A stretch of 64,000 bases of DNA, taken from contig NC_049564.1 of the NCBI RefSeq assembly GCF_013368755.1, positions 2,674,001 to 2,738,000 on the forward strand. The letters run 5' to 3'. The notes beneath the pieces were generated by a model, which was given only the letters and a program-made list of their open reading frames with translations, ran no database searches and had not been told where the DNA came from. This DNA comes from Talaromyces rugulosus. Taxonomy: Eukaryota > Ascomycota > Eurotiomycetes > Eurotiales > Trichocomaceae. Every line of letters begins with the position of its first letter. The stretch's first letter is position 1. The position numbers and the translations under genes were made by a program. Shown piece after piece: positions 1-11,741 of the stretch.

Positions 1-405
1 ATGGACAGTCGCTTCCAAGTCTGAGCAACGACAGACGCTTTGTTACGGTGGCCGCCCCAACACGAAGTCGCTGGGCGATGGGAATTTTGGCGCTGGAGAG
101 CGACCTTGTTGATCTCAATCTTGGTAATCCACAGTAGACATAGTGAATGGAAAGGACCAATTACTCTGTTTTTTCTCGTAAATATAAGCATAGATAATTG
201 CATTTAGTAACAAGATGTATTTGGATTATGAAATGCTCTTCCTTTTAAGTGACTCTAATCGGACAATGCATCACAGCCGCCGAGGACTTTAATAGCCGCT
301 GTTTACTCATTCGTGCAGCATCGCTCTCTCGAGCAAATGTGTCCTAATACATCCCCTCAAAGAAAAATATACGCACATTCAGTTATTTTTATCGCTATCT
401 AAACC
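1..405. other. left-edge intergenic DNA
   Basis: No gene could be supported here. The first 130 bases are open in two minus-strand frames and could be the end of a gene lying beyond the left edge, but no motif was recognised. The rest is AT-rich and is probably the promoter of the gene starting at 406. Confidence 0.4.
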
Positions 406-1308
406 ATGAATCCATACGAGGCGAACCCAGATCGCATCCCACCAACTGACTTGTATGCGGACGTACCGCTGTACGGACGGTATTTCCCCAAGCCAGACGA
501 CTTTCACGTTGATCTTCAGCATATCAACTCCAAAACCCCCGACGCAATACAGCATTGGGCTTTAGTGGTTACTCTCTGCCGCGATGTGTTTGCTCTGGGG
601 GAAATCATTGTCAAATCAAGTCATCTTCATGATGAGTTAGAGAAGGACTATTCGTATGCGGATGCGAATGAGGTCCGCGCTATTGGGGTTGCTAAGGGTG
701 TTTTTGAGGATATTAGATTTCCAGATATTTATTTTTCTGGAAAGGTATTTCTCTTCTTTTCTTATTCCAACTGCTTTATGTTTTTATTTATGCTAATGCT
801 ACTTCAGATCAATGGTCGTAATGTGCTTGTTCAAGAGAGACTGCCCGGCGTTACTATGGGCGTTGCATGGCCCTATCTCTCGCAAACCCAAAGGGAATCT
901 TTCAAGGAGCAAACCCAAGATGTCCTCCGAAAGCTACGTAGCATCAAACCTAGCGATAACCACCAGGTTCGGTCTCACATTGTTCAAGACCCCAACATTC
1001 TCAGCAACGGCCGGCTCAACCCCGTCGAAGCCGAGATTCTATTCTCAGACAGCAATACTGATCCAGACTTGAGCTTTATGCATAACGATGTCACTCAGTC
1101 TAACATAATAGTCGACAAGGACAAGATTGTGGGGCTGATTGACTGGGAAATGGCAGGCTTCTTTGGCTGGAAGACGGCTGGCGAGGTACACCGGAAGATC
1201 AGAACACCGCAAAAAGAGCATTTTGTGGACGCTAATTTGAGTGAAGAGACTCTGCGGGATATGATGTTTTGGAATGATCTTTATGATGTGACAGAGGTTC
1301 GTGGATAG
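406..1308 (+). CDS. APH-family (aminoglycoside phosphotransferase-like) kinase, one intron
   Basis: The product resembles fungal phosphotransferase-family (APH/choline kinase fold) proteins. The catalytic loop appears as HNDVTQSNII, followed about 13 residues later by the metal-binding LIDWEMAGF, with the usual W-K after it. The substrate cannot be inferred; fungal members are rarely characterised. A 63-nt intron (745-807, GTATTT...TTCAG, branch point GCTAAT) is a multiple of three and contains no stop, so the ORF reads through it. The spliced product is 279 aa; the unspliced one is 300 aa with a very hydrophobic 21-residue insert. The N-terminal ATP-binding lobe is short and poorly conserved, which is common in this family. 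The start at 406 has a good context (AACCATGA). Confidence 0.75.
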   Translation: MNPYEANPDRIPPTDLYADVPLYGRYFPKPDDFHVDLQHINSKTPDAIQHWALVVTLCRDVFALGEIIVKSSHLHDELEKDYSYADANEVRAIGVAKGVFEDIRFPDIYFSGKVFLFFSYSNCFMFLFMLMLLQINGRNVLVQERLPGVTMGVAWPYLSQTQRESFKEQTQDVLRKLRSIKPSDNHQVRSHIVQDPNILSNGRLNPVEAEILFSDSNTDPDLSFMHNDVTQSNIIVDKDKIVGLIDWEMAGFFGWKTAGEVHRKIRTPQKEHFVDANLSEETLRDMMFWNDLYDVTEVRG

Positions 1309-1802
1309 CAGTATTTTTTAGATTGTTCAACGTTGGCCTTTGGGTTATACTGTTTATTTTGGCCATTTAATTAAAATATTTAGATGTTGAATAGAAGTTG
1401 ATGTTTTAATGCTTTATTCCTATCTATGTATATTATTAATTATCAATTGATGTTAATATTGTTGATAATAAGTTTATAATTGACTCTTGTTACATATATA
1501 TATTTAATTATATTGCACGTTTACACATATTGACTTCAATCAATTGGTTATAAAGCTCTTATCAAACGTTTATACAGACTTACTGTAAGTTTATAGCCAA
1601 TAGCTAGAGGCATTCTAATTAGGAATTCATTCTCCTGTCAATGGATTTGTTTGTGGCGATTTGTATACTGGATTACACAAAGCTAGTCCATAAACGGAAT
1701 AGCCCCATTCTCTCGATCCTCGCGGATCGCCAAGCTCCTTATCGATGCTCGACCATCTCAACTTGCTCCTCAACTCCTTGCGACAGAACATGACTGCGGA
1801 AA
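1309..1802. other. AT-rich intergenic region
   Basis: Strongly AT-rich DNA between two co-oriented genes, with TATATA runs near 1495-1503. It holds the 3' end of the kinase-like gene and the promoter of ARV1. No ORF here looks real. Confidence 0.5.
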
Positions 1803-3135
1803 ATGCCAATTTGCATTGAATGCTCATATCCCGTGTCACACCTCTACACATCCTATAGCAAAGCCGATGACCGGGCGCTCGGCAAGGGCGTGCGCCTCAC
1901 GCAATGTCCTCGTTGCAAACGGTTCGCCGATAAATACGTGGAACACGACAATGTCGTGCTGTTTATTGATTTGGTCCTGATCAAGCCTCAGGTAGGAGAA
2001 TTCTTTTAGCCTTTTTTTTTTTTCAGTAGTGATTGTTGCTGACGGGAGAAGGTTTATCGCCATCTACTGTTCAATCGCCTGGGACGAGATGACAACAAAT
2101 TTGATGTGAGTGTGGTGCTCGAAAAAAAAACAAGGTCGAGCAAAAGCTAATCAACTGATGCAGCGCTCAATCATCCGTCTAGGTGTCTTGTTGTTGCTGT
2201 TTGACGTGTACCTGACATGGGCACGAATCGAAAAGTCGTCTACCCTCTCGTCAACCGCCCTCTCGAACGCGCCGATTATCATCCAGTACCTCTTCTTCCT
2301 CACACTCAATGCGCTCGCAACGCTGTCTCATCATTTGGTTGTACGACTGGGGGCCTCGCTCATGCATCGGAAGTTGGATCCATCTCTCGAGCCTAGTGAT
2401 GCTACGAATGACACCCCAACGACACCCGCTGCAACATCGTCTGGAGCGAATAATTTGAGTCGATCACCGTCTAGCCACGACATTCTACAAAGACCCCCTT
2501 CTCCGGCTCCTGGTAGCGGTGGCTTGCCTCCATCGTACTGGCCGCCTGATGGTGCACCGCCGCCGGGCCAGCCAGCGCCGTCGCGACGTGTATCAACTGC
2601 GTTTCTCCAGGTGCAACCGCTTCTACCTCCGCCGCCTCCGAGTGCAAATGCCGTCAGCACTGCACTGTTTGTCAGTAGTTGCCCCAAACTGTTTCCGATA
2701 CTTTTGGTCATATGGGGATCCAAGGAGATTCCCGATGAAGGTAGTAGCTCTGCCACAGACAGCCCTGTTGCTACGATGGTCCACGAAGCTGTCAAAACGG
2801 CCACATCATCTATCCTATCGCAGGCAACTACCTCTGCAGCATCACTGGTGTCAGGTGGTAGGAACGAAGCGATTTCAAACCCGGCCGACACCATGCCTTT
2901 TATGGAACAGCTTGCGTCGTTGCCTACTTTTATATCGACGTGTGATCTTCATTCTCTGCTGTCGTTTTTCTCATTGGGTGCAGCCAATACCCACTGGGTG
3001 TTGTTGAACAATATCGAGGCTCTCTACATTCTTTTGAACTGTGGATACTTGCGTGCTGTCGCACTCGCTGTTGCGGGACAGCTGGCGCGGTGGGCTGTCG
3101 AGACGACGATTCTGGGTCTTTTTGGGATTCGCTGA
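1803..3135 (+). CDS. arv1: ARV1 family ER lipid/sterol homeostasis protein
   Basis: Three exons (1803-1991, 2052-2105, 2164-3135) give 404 aa. The N-terminus carries the Arv1 homology domain: CIEC near residue 4 and CPRC about 30 residues later form the zinc-binding cysteine pairs, followed by the conserved YVEHD..LFIDLVLIKPQVYRHLLFN block that runs across the first splice junction. The second splice leads into RSIIRLGVLLLLFDVYLTW, the first membrane segment. Arv1 is an ER membrane protein needed for sterol trafficking and GPI-anchor precursor handling in yeast. A Pro/Ser-rich linker at about residues 150-250 is longer than in yeast, and hydrophobic segments follow. Both introns are about 60 nt with standard borders. 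Confidence 0.93.
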
Positions 3136-4426
3136 TATTGATCTGTCATGGTTTGAGTAGACTTGTAATTTTTGTGTGTAATAAATAGATAATTCGAATG
3201 ATACCCCTGCGAATAGCTATTTGGTTCATTGTTTACTGCCTAAAATAAGAATGTGCATATTGGTAATGTTTCAGATAATGCTATTGAATATCTAAGCGCC
3301 GACCTGGTTGTTTAGGTTTAGCTTGTCGATAGATGTGAGGAAGTGCAATGGCTGACTGGATGTAGACCGTCAATCTAAAAATAAATACTCTATCGACACG
3401 CTGTTAGCTGCAACTACTGGCTGATACAGACGCAGCGAGTGCGCCGCCATATATTGACTGGCTAAGGGACCTTTGCTATTTTTGTGCAGCAGTCAACAGA
3501 AGATATCCACCCTGGAGCTCGAGGGAGTTTGGTCTGTTAGTGTTAGTAAATTTCTTGCTGTGTAAGCTACAGCGTCATCGGATATCCAAGATAGTCGGTA
3601 GGCTGACAGGTTGTCAAACTGCTATAAGAATAAAAGGTTCGTCAAAAGCCTTGGTCATGGAGAATACTCTCTGTTTTCCCAGAGAAGGTCCGGTCTAGGA
3701 GCAGTTGATTGTACCGTTGACAATATTGCCACAATCTGATTTCACTAACCCGAACAGACCACGATCGACTTGCTGAAACAAACGAAAACTTCCGGCGTTT
3801 ATCGTCCTAATGCATACAAAACTAGTGTGAACAGTAGTAGAATGTCTCGATAGGCTGATCGCTGAAACTCGAGTCGGTGGCACGGTCAAGGCTCCGTCGA
3901 TGCGAGCCAGTCGATTTGGCGCTGGGGTCTCGTTTGGCCATAGTATGATAATGCATGCTGTGCTGTTGGACAACTCAGCCACGATCTAGGCGCTTTTTTT
4001 TTTGGACACTTGTTTGCTGTTCCTGCGTCTGGTCACGGAAAGGGAACGGAGAGTTGAGGCTGTAGCCCCACCGGAGGGGAAAGTCAAGCGTCATCGTCAC
4101 TTGATCTGCCCAACCGTCGCCGCGGCTGAAGAGCACGAAGCACGGCGTTTTCCCCTCTCCATCTCTGCCTCGGTGGCAAAATAAACAAAACACTGAACTG
4201 AACAGCTTGGTCGAGAATACTACATTAGAAGCACTTTGCAGCGCAGTTGTTATCGATATTTGTTGAATGCCCATCCGGTATATCGCATAAATATACTGCC
4301 TATTCATCATCGTCCTCCTACCCCGCCCTGTCAGCGGAGACGGTCATCCACGGTTCTCGCCCCGAGTCACACCCACGGTTGAGCTGATATCTGAACAATC
4401 GTGTGATTCCGCTTTATAAACCCCCG
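3136..4426. other. intergenic region
   Basis: A 1.3-kb stretch without a supportable gene. Minus-strand ORFs at 3695-3982 and 3975-4310 show no domain or conserved motif and lie upstream of a divergently placed gene. Probably the promoter of the DUF8035 gene. Confidence 0.45.
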
Positions 4427-5917
4427 ATGCCTCCATACGACGACGACGACGTGCGCTCCTCGACGGTGAGCTACGAGAGTGGCGGAGGGCGCTGGGATGC
4501 TGAGCGGTTTGCGCGAGAGCGTGATGAGCGCAGCTACCGTGGTCCGGCGCCTGCTGCAGTCAGGGAGCACTCGCGACCTCGTCGCCGTGACGATGAACGC
4601 TTCGAAGACCGTTTTGTTGAAGAGGAACGCCTGCCCGGCCCTTCTCGTCGTCGCAGAACCAGCCGTTTCGTCGAACAAGAAGACGATTTTTACGCCTCTC
4701 GTGGTACTGGGCCCCTCGTCCGCCATCGCCGCGAAGAATCGCCGCCGCCGAGACCGCCGCGTTTGATTAGGCGCCAGTCGTCGTTGGATACCTTTGACAG
4801 ACAGCCTGCCCGGAGAATCGAAAAGGCGCCCCCGATTGTGGGTGTTCGCCAGAGCCATCGGAGACGAGCGTCGTCGGTGCGACGCTCCGAGAGAGACGAC
4901 TACGAAGAAATCGACATCGCCGAGCCCGAGTTCTTCGGGGACGAGGAGTTTCGTCACTGGAACGACCGCGATATGCGTCGCCCCGTCCGAGAGGAGTTGG
5001 TGCAGGAGAGGATTATCGAGAAAGAGCGCACCTATCCTCGCAAGGGCAAAACAAGGATGCCGAAGCGCCTGGTGCATGCCCTTGCCGTTCAGCAGCTTGG
5101 GTATCCGTATACTGAAGAGGTATTTGCATGCTGTCCATTGCATTACGGTATGTCTCGGGGCTTACTCGCTAGCAGGATAAAGTCATTGTCATCCAAAGGG
5201 CTCTTTCAAAAGAGCTTATCGACCAAGTGGTGAGCCTAAGCCGGGAAATCAAGCTTCGGTCAGAAAGTGAGCATAAACCTTCTGCCGCGAATTCATGGCG
5301 ATGCTGACCGTTATAGCCGTCACGTACCGGGCCTATGAATCCCCGTCACCATCGCCCAGGCGTGAGCGTGAATTCGTAGAACGTGTCGTCGTCGCCTCTC
5401 CCCCGAGAAGACACTCCGGGGCATATGTTGTGGAAAGATCCCCATCGTCCCACCGACAGCGAAGTCCATCCCGAGTCCGCATCGGGCGTTACCTAGAAGC
5501 CCCGGACATTGTAGAGGCACGGCCACGCTCAGTGTCTGTGACCTATCGTCGACCGGCGTCCCCCGCCGTGTTCGAGCGCCGTGGTGAATCTAGGGAAAGT
5601 CGGGGCCAAGTCGTCCTGGTTGAGCCTCGCCATAGCGAGCATGACGTCCGCGAAGAAATCCGCGCCCTAGAAGAAGAGAGGAGGATTCTTCAGATCGAGC
5701 GCCGGCCCGAACATGTCGGATCTGTGGATATTATCAACGACAAGATTGTGCACCGGAGCAACGGCGAGACGGACGAGACCGTGGAAATCAAGAAAGACCG
5801 CAAAGGTGAGAGATGATTAAAGTGAATTCTTCCATTTGTGTGACATTGCTGACCTAAATTGTAAATACAGCTCCCGACTCCCGGCTTCTCCGCGCGATGA
5901 TGGCAACATTAACGTAA
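4427..5917 (+). CDS. DUF8035-type Arg/Glu-rich protein
   Basis: Four exons (4427-5119, 5176-5266, 5317-5805, 5871-5917) encode 439 aa. The N-terminal half is low-complexity, full of RR, DE and SP pairs. A conserved core starts near residue 207 (YPRKGKTRMPKRLVH), continues through LGYPYTEE and across the first intron into DKVIVIQRALSKELID. This matches a fungal domain I recall as DUF8035; function unknown. The last exon ends in a short conserved tail, RLLRAMMATLT. An upstream in-frame ATG at 4403 exists, but the start at 4427 (MPPYDDDD) is the likelier one. All splice phases fit. The basic/acidic composition suggests a nucleic-acid or cytoskeleton-associated protein; this is inference only. 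Confidence 0.82.
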
Positions 5918-6406
5918 GGAGATGATCGACGAGTGTAAGATTGAATTGTGACGAGCTATCGAGGGATGGCGTATGGTGTTGTTTAAACTTGATTTGTACC
6001 ATAGTGCTGGCACTCAGGACTGAAGGATGAAGGAAGGGATAATCTCGGTAGTATTTAATTTTACTAGTATTGTGCTATTCACGTGCCTGTGCATGCGATC
6101 TTGCCGTAGTCTGATACCCACGTGGACCTGTATCTGCAGCGTATTATTCAACAGATATTTGTCCATGCTTCTACAGAGTACGTACATTATTATACATTAT
6201 GGACAAGAAGAACGGCCGTGCGTGCACAGCCACGGTTGCCTGAGGCAACAAAGTGTCAGCCGCAACTTGGCCTGTCTGTTTCCGAGCATGAAATGCGGGC
6301 GGCCGACGGGCTAGACTGGACTTCCACCTGCAACCATTTATATCATCTCCAGTTTTCCATACCTCCAATCCTATCCCGACTATTTGTTTTCGTTTCTAGA
6401 TCCAAG
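5918..6406. other. intergenic region
   Basis: Spacer between two co-oriented genes. Small ORFs overlap here on both strands, but none has recognisable features. It probably contains the promoter of the BAR-domain gene. Confidence 0.45.
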
Positions 6407-7640
6407 ATGGACAAAATTCAGGCTTTCGGAAAGACCTTCAAGTATGTTTCTCCTTATCTGTCGGATCCGCGGCGGCAGGCAATTGCTTTTGCTGTGCCCG
6501 CCTGTCATTCAGCAAAGCCATTCGAGTGCTGTTGATTATTGACTTGATGCTTACTTTCTTTTGTCTTGCAGCGCCCAGTTCACGCCTTTTGCGGCGCGGA
6601 CGTCGCAGTTTGTTAAGGAGCAGCTCGGCACCGCCGATGAGAAGACGCAGCTCCCGGACGAGTACGTCGAGCTGGAGAAGCGAGTCGATGCCTTGAAGCA
6701 GGTCCACCAGAAGCTTCTGTCTGTTACGTGCGTGACAACACCATCCATACTCACCTAGAATCGCTCTTGCTAACTCACTACTGTTGGGTAGCTCCTCATA
6801 TTCCAACGAAGCCTACGACTACCCACCCAACATCCGCGAATCGTTCAACGACCTTGGCCGCACGATCAGCGAGAAAGTGCAGCTCTTGTCGCACGCTTCG
6901 ACTCCCGCTGAAGCCCAGGCTGCCTTGACTGCGCCGCCGTCTGCTAAGCCGCAACCCAAGACCTTCAACCATGCCATCGCCCGTGCCTCGCTCGCCGGAT
7001 CGCAGCTGATCTCGCAGAGCACACCCGCCGAGGAGGACCCCCTGGCGTCTGCGCTGGAAAAGTACGCTTTGGCCCTTGAAAAAGTCGGCGAGGCCCGTTT
7101 GGCTCAGGACGCTCAGATCCAGTCGCGCTTTTTGGCGGGCTGGAATACTACTCTCAACACCAACTTGACGTTTGCGACCAAGGCCCGCCGCAACGTCGAG
7201 AACTCGCGTCTGACGCTCGACTCCATCAAGGCTAACAAGAAGGCTGCTGCGGGTGGTGACTTGGACAACCTGTCCGAGGATGCTCGCGCCGAGATTGAGC
7301 AGGCTGAGGATGAGTTTGTTGGACAGACTGAGGAGGCTGTCAGCGTGATGAAGAACGTACGTTTTTTTTTTCTATCCTATTTGGTATTTTTAACTAGAGA
7401 CTAACCCATTTCCAGGTCCTGGACACCCCCGAGCCCCTGCGAAACCTGGCGGATTTGATTGCCGCCCAGCTCGAATATCACAAGCGGGCCTACGAGATCC
7501 TCTCCGAACTGGCCCCCGTCGTTGACGGACTGCAGGTCGAACAAGAGGTGAGTTCCCTACAATACTCTTCCTTGACGTTTTACTTTTTACTAACTAATAA
7601 GTCGTAGGCCAGCTACCGCAAGAGCCGTGAAGGCGCCTAA
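6407..7640 (+). CDS. gvp36: BAR-domain protein, GVP36-like
   Basis: Five exons (6407-6441, 6572-6727, 6792-7356, 7416-7547, 7608-7640) encode 306 aa. The product starts MDKIQAFGKTF and runs into QFTPFAARTSQFVKEQLG, then a long helical region with YVELEKRVDALKQVHQKLL, EKYALALEKVGEARLAQD, and a C-terminal QLEYHKRAYEILSEL, the layout of Gvp36-type BAR proteins. Yeast Gvp36 is a Golgi-vesicle and endosome-associated membrane-curvature protein. The first exon is only 35 nt and the last 33 nt. A Pro/Ala-rich insert lies between the first helix and the helical core. Phases at all four introns agree. Confidence 0.9.
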
Positions 7641-8064
7641 ACACAATTGGGTGGTAGAATAACAAATGTATGTCGGCGAGTGTGATATCAATTTTGTTTT
7701 TATTTCCTTTTTTGTTGTGTTCCTATGTTTTATGTTTGTGATTCCCGGATCGTATGAATATCGTAAAGCAAATGATTCCGTGTAACTTGACTTTATATTT
7801 CCTAGTAATGTGTCGATCGAATTGGTAACCTCCGAAGCTGTGTGCAGCATGTCTCTATTATCTTAATAAACAATCATCCCTTAAGAATTAAAGATAAATA
7901 CTTTATATATGTTGGTTCTGCTGGGTATTTCCTTTTTGGGAATAGTACTCCTGTGTAACCAATTGATGGGTCTAACATTCTTTCGGCCCAAAAGCCCCGG
8001 TGATTGATACATGTATGATTCAAGTTACTTTCCAGTCTCTACCTAGCCACCACCAAACATATGG
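7641..8064. other. convergent 3' intergenic region
   Basis: AT-rich DNA between the convergent 3' ends of the BAR gene and the SDR gene. It presumably holds both polyadenylation regions; no gene is seen. Confidence 0.5.
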
Positions 8065-8985
8065 TCAATAAGCAGTGGAATGCGCAATGTCCTTCGTGGC
8101 GAGTAAATTCTCCTGCAAGTTGTCGATTTTAGTCTGGAAGCGTTTATAACAATCCGGCCCAAGTGGCAATCGAAGCAAATCCTGTTTCCCAGACCCCATG
8201 CCAACACCGTCCACAACTTCAAGGATCCTCGCGGCACATTTGACGGCATCGCCCGGTTGAGATCCTGTGTTCGATTTGAAAAGCTGGAGAGTCTTGTCGA
8301 GGGGTGTGCCGGTATAGCCTTTGTTCATGCCAGCGGCGGGCTCGACGTATGCAGACCAAAAGTTTGTTCGAAGTGAACCCGGTTCAACAATGAGTACTCG
8401 GATGTTAAATGGTGCTAGCTCTCTGGCTAGACTTTCAGACATCCCTGTACATGCTTTTTTTTAGTCGAGTTGTTTCACTTAAGAGGTCTTCAATAATATA
8501 CACTCACCTTCAAGTGCAAACTTCGTACCAGCGTATATCGCACAAGTAGGCAACCCATCAATACCAGCACTGCTACTAATGTTGACGACAGTCCCAGACT
8601 TGCTCGCTCGCATAAAAGGCAGCACGCCCTTCAACACACGAACGGGGCCGTAGACATTCGTGCTGAATTGGGTTTCGATTTCCGACTCGCTCATATCCTC
8701 AATACTGCCTAGCAGCGAGTATCCGGCATTGTTGATAACGACATCAATAACGCCACCGGCTTCTTGAACTGCATCTTCTACTTTCTTTGCGGTGTCCGGG
8801 CTCGTCACATCAAGTTCAATCCAGTGGCCGCCAAGGCTGGAGATTTGAGGGTTGGCTTCGGCTGCTGTGATGATGTTACGAGCTGTGGCGATCACTTTGT
8901 GTCCCGCTTTAAGTGCTGCTTCGGCAAGTGCAGCTCCTAAACCAGATGATGCACCGGTGATAAGCCAGGTCTTGGGGGCGGTCAT
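8065..8985 (-). CDS. classical short-chain dehydrogenase/reductase
   Basis: Two exons (8508-8985 and 8065-8444, minus strand) give 285 aa. The cofactor site TGASSGLG is near residue 10, NNAG near residue 86, an active-site serine in NISSSAG, and YAGTK supplies the catalytic Tyr and Lys. The intron falls just after the YAGTKFALE block and the second exon resumes with GMSESLARELAPFNI, the usual SDR continuation including VEPGSLRTNF. This is an NAD(P)-dependent oxidoreductase of unknown substrate, probably cytosolic (no signal peptide). Fungal genomes hold many such genes, so no pathway is assigned. Its start faces the promoter region upstream of VMA9. Confidence 0.93.
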
Positions 8986-9964
8986 CTTGAAGTTGATCAG
9001 AATTGTGTGATGCAGTGCCGGAGAAGTTAGAATTCAGGGACGAGTATGCTTTTATATAGGTATGCCACCGGACCCCAAGCTTACATATGTATATCCCATG
9101 TTGTGGATAAATTTTATACAATCCCTGGGGAACTACTGCTATATGCAGAGCGGAGTTTACCTTTTAATACCGTTATGTCCGCCTGCAAGTTAACTAGCCT
9201 GATCCATAGTTCCAACAAATGCCCACCTTGACAAAAAAGGCACTGAGTACTGTAATGGCCTCGAACAACATGCCCTATCGGGTCAAGGCCGGATTCCCTA
9301 ATTATTCAGAAGAGGCGCGCGACACAGATTTGTATAATCAATTAATATAGATCATTCGGCGTCAAAAAAGTAGTAGCACGATATAGGATTTCATGACGAT
9401 GTCAGGGAAGCTTCTAAACCTTAGCTATTTTGAAGATGAATTGTAAATACTACCTGTTTTTATAAAAGAGGTTTGCATATATATGTATAGGCAGAACAGA
9501 CGTGCGTTGCTGACCGCCTTCAGTTTCGGTTAGCGCAGGTTGATCTGCCAAGACTCGCCGCCCTGAACCATCAGAGCGTTGGACCTCAACTTACCTGGCC
9601 AGTCAGTCCTGGAGAACGACTTCTGCAAGTTTCGCAATCTTGGTTCGCATAGAATACCGCTCGATACTAGTCTCCGAACGCATCTAAACGGCGGGAAAGA
9701 CGCCATCTTTTATTTTACGATTCCTCGAAGCTCAACGGCAAGCGGCAAGCAGCAGTCAGGCACAGGTGGTTTGACAGCTATAGCTAGCATAGCGGATACC
9801 AGCCATATTTCACGAGCATCCAACTTGCTGCTTAACCTAGGCGCCGGCATATCGGTTGAATTCTTCCGTCGCTAGTTGAACTTGCTCGTGTCGTCGCTAC
9901 GTCGTGCTTGTTCCTGGTCACATATTGAACAAATTTGAAGGGATCGCAGAAACAATAAACCACA
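8986..9964. other. divergent intergenic region between SDR gene and VMA9
   Basis: About 1 kb of bidirectional upstream DNA. A 98-codon plus-strand ORF at 9579-9875 has no recognisable domain and is not called. Confidence 0.45.
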
Positions 9965-10405
9965 ATGGCCAACGGGTGCGTATACTGTCTTGTCATTTTT
10001 GTCATTCTTTTCTTTTCTTTTTTCGGTGGTTTCTAGACAACAAACTAACGCAATCTATCGAAACTAGTTCGAGTATCATCATCGGCTTGGTCTTTGTCGT
10101 CCTTGCCAGTCTTTGCGCATGGTTCTTTTCGCCCAAGGGGGACACCCAGACGTATTCCTCCCTGTCGATTTCTCCTGGTCTAATAATAACAATGCTGACG
10201 GATTTGGTGGACAGTGTTTGGCGAAGCAGTCTCATTCTTGCGTTTTCAGCTTGCTATCTTATGTGGGGTGCGTATTTCATCATTTTGACTAGAGAAATAA
10301 ACTGTGAGCTGACTTGCGGTGATAGCAATTACGTTACTGGCACAATGGCATCCTCTGATCGCCCCGAAGAGAGCGGATATACGCCCGGGAAGAGTGCCCG
10401 AGTAG
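9965..10405 (+). CDS. vma9: V-type proton ATPase subunit e (VMA9)
   Basis: A tiny gene of four exons (9965-9975, 10068-10151, 10215-10267, 10326-10405) encoding 75 aa. It is too fragmented to appear as an ORF. The product begins MANGSSIIIGLVFVVLASLCAW, has FFSPKGD after the first membrane helix, then VWRSSLILAFSACYLMWAIT as the second helix, and ends in the conserved WHPLIAPKRADIRP. This matches the small two-helix Vo subunit e needed for V-ATPase assembly on the vacuole and Golgi. The first coding exon is 11 nt. All three junctions preserve phase. A second V-ATPase subunit (F) is encoded about 14 kb away. Confidence 0.93.
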
Positions 10406-11553
10406 AGCGACCTATTTTACGGGGTTTTTCGTGAAATGGGTGTGTACAGGTAGAATGGTTTAGTGCCGTGGACTTTTGTCGTATTGTTTTATATTGTTTT
10501 TTTGCAGCGTTTATCAATGAATGGGTGCATTCTGGCAGGTATGACATCTACAGCTTTACATCTTTGAGCTTCCGTTATATCAATTGCTCCGAGTCCGTTT
10601 CTAGATGTGGATTTTTTTAAAAAATTCTATATCTTCTGAATAACAAATCAGAACTGGCCACATTTCTTGTCACAACAACGTTGAAAGTATTCGCCATCCT
10701 TATCGACGGGGGGAGGCTTGTAGACAACGCTATTCTAATATTATTGACGCAAGACACCCACCTGATAGCGTGGGGCATTTTTATCGGTAATTACTGGACA
10801 AATTATTAGCACTGCGAACAGACTGAAAGCCATCCAACCCCTCCATGTGGACTCTTTATCCGGAGTTCACTCGGGGACCGGCTCGCTCGGGATTTTGCAT
10901 CCTGCATTACTATCCATGATTCATTATTCAATGTGCAATTCTTTATTTTTATTTTTATTTTCAGGCAGCAATAATAATCTCTATAATATCCTCTGCAGGA
11001 TCGGGGTCCCCGACAAGCCCTCTCGCCTACAATATACAATCCAGAGTTAGCACAGCCACAGATGGTGACCCCGCAGAGGCAGCTAGTTGTGGCTGACTCG
11101 TTACATACGCCAACCACAGCCACTAATTCCATCATTGCTGGAGCCAGATCTCGCAATAATAAAATAGTTCCCCGCTGTGGCAAAGTTCGTCCTTTTTTCT
11201 CCTCGCGACGATGTTACATGGATAATGGAGTCGAGGGCGTGGCGCCGTGTCACGCCGTGGTTGGACAATTCCTGGAATAGAAGCTCGAACCACTGGAGTT
11301 GTGGAGCATAACAACATGCGAGATAACGTGCTAATTGATCACATGCTGGATCGAGATCGATCATTGATCTTGTTGGGAGATCGTCGGTTCATCGAGGCGG
11401 CCAGGCCATCTTCCTTTCTCTTCCACCAACAGCCATGCGAGACCCTGCGTCATTTTCCGGGTCGCCATCCTCCAGCACGCCATTGATTTTTTGCGTGTTG
11501 CTAGCTTCAAACCTTGATGGTAATGAACTGAACAATGGGGAACGAGCTGGTTG

Positions 11554-11594
11554 CCCCTCTATTATTTGATGGGCTCGAGGGCATTTTTACCCCT
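11554..11594 (+). promoter_or_regulatory. pair of STRE-like CCCCT elements
   Basis: CCCCT occurs at 11554-11558 and 11590-11594, 36 bp apart and just upstream of a TATA box. CCCCT/AGGGG is the stress response element bound by Msn2/4-type (C2H2) regulators in yeast. Its presence upstream of a DDR48-like stress gene is consistent with stress induction; this is inference. Confidence 0.5.
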
Positions 11595-11618
11595 CCTTCT
11601 TCCCATGCTCGGTTGAAG

Positions 11619-11626
11619 TATAAATA
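11619..11626 (+). promoter_or_regulatory. TATA box of the DDR48-like gene
   Basis: TATAAATA lies 116 bp before the start codon at 11742. Most genes in this window lack so clear a TATA box, and TATA-containing promoters are typical of inducible stress genes. Confidence 0.6.
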
Positions 11627-11741
11627 CAGCTGTTCTGTCCTCTTTAGCAGGTCTTATTTCTACTCTCAATAATAAACCTCCATTACATTGATCAATTGTC
11701 CAAATTCAATCACCCCTTGTGATACCAAACCATCAATCACC

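Larger units (their letters stand above)
10406..11741. other. upstream region of the DDR48-like gene
   Basis: 1.3 kb without a supportable gene. It contains a T/A-rich ATTTTT run near 10940-10965, a perfect 13-bp palindrome with G4/C4 arms at 11001-11013, and the promoter elements annotated separately. Overlapping small ORFs on both strands show no conserved motif. Confidence 0.5.

Noticed and set aside
9579..9875. 98-codon plus-strand ORF upstream of VMA9
   Set aside because: No domain, no conserved motif and an unremarkable start context; most likely random or UTR.
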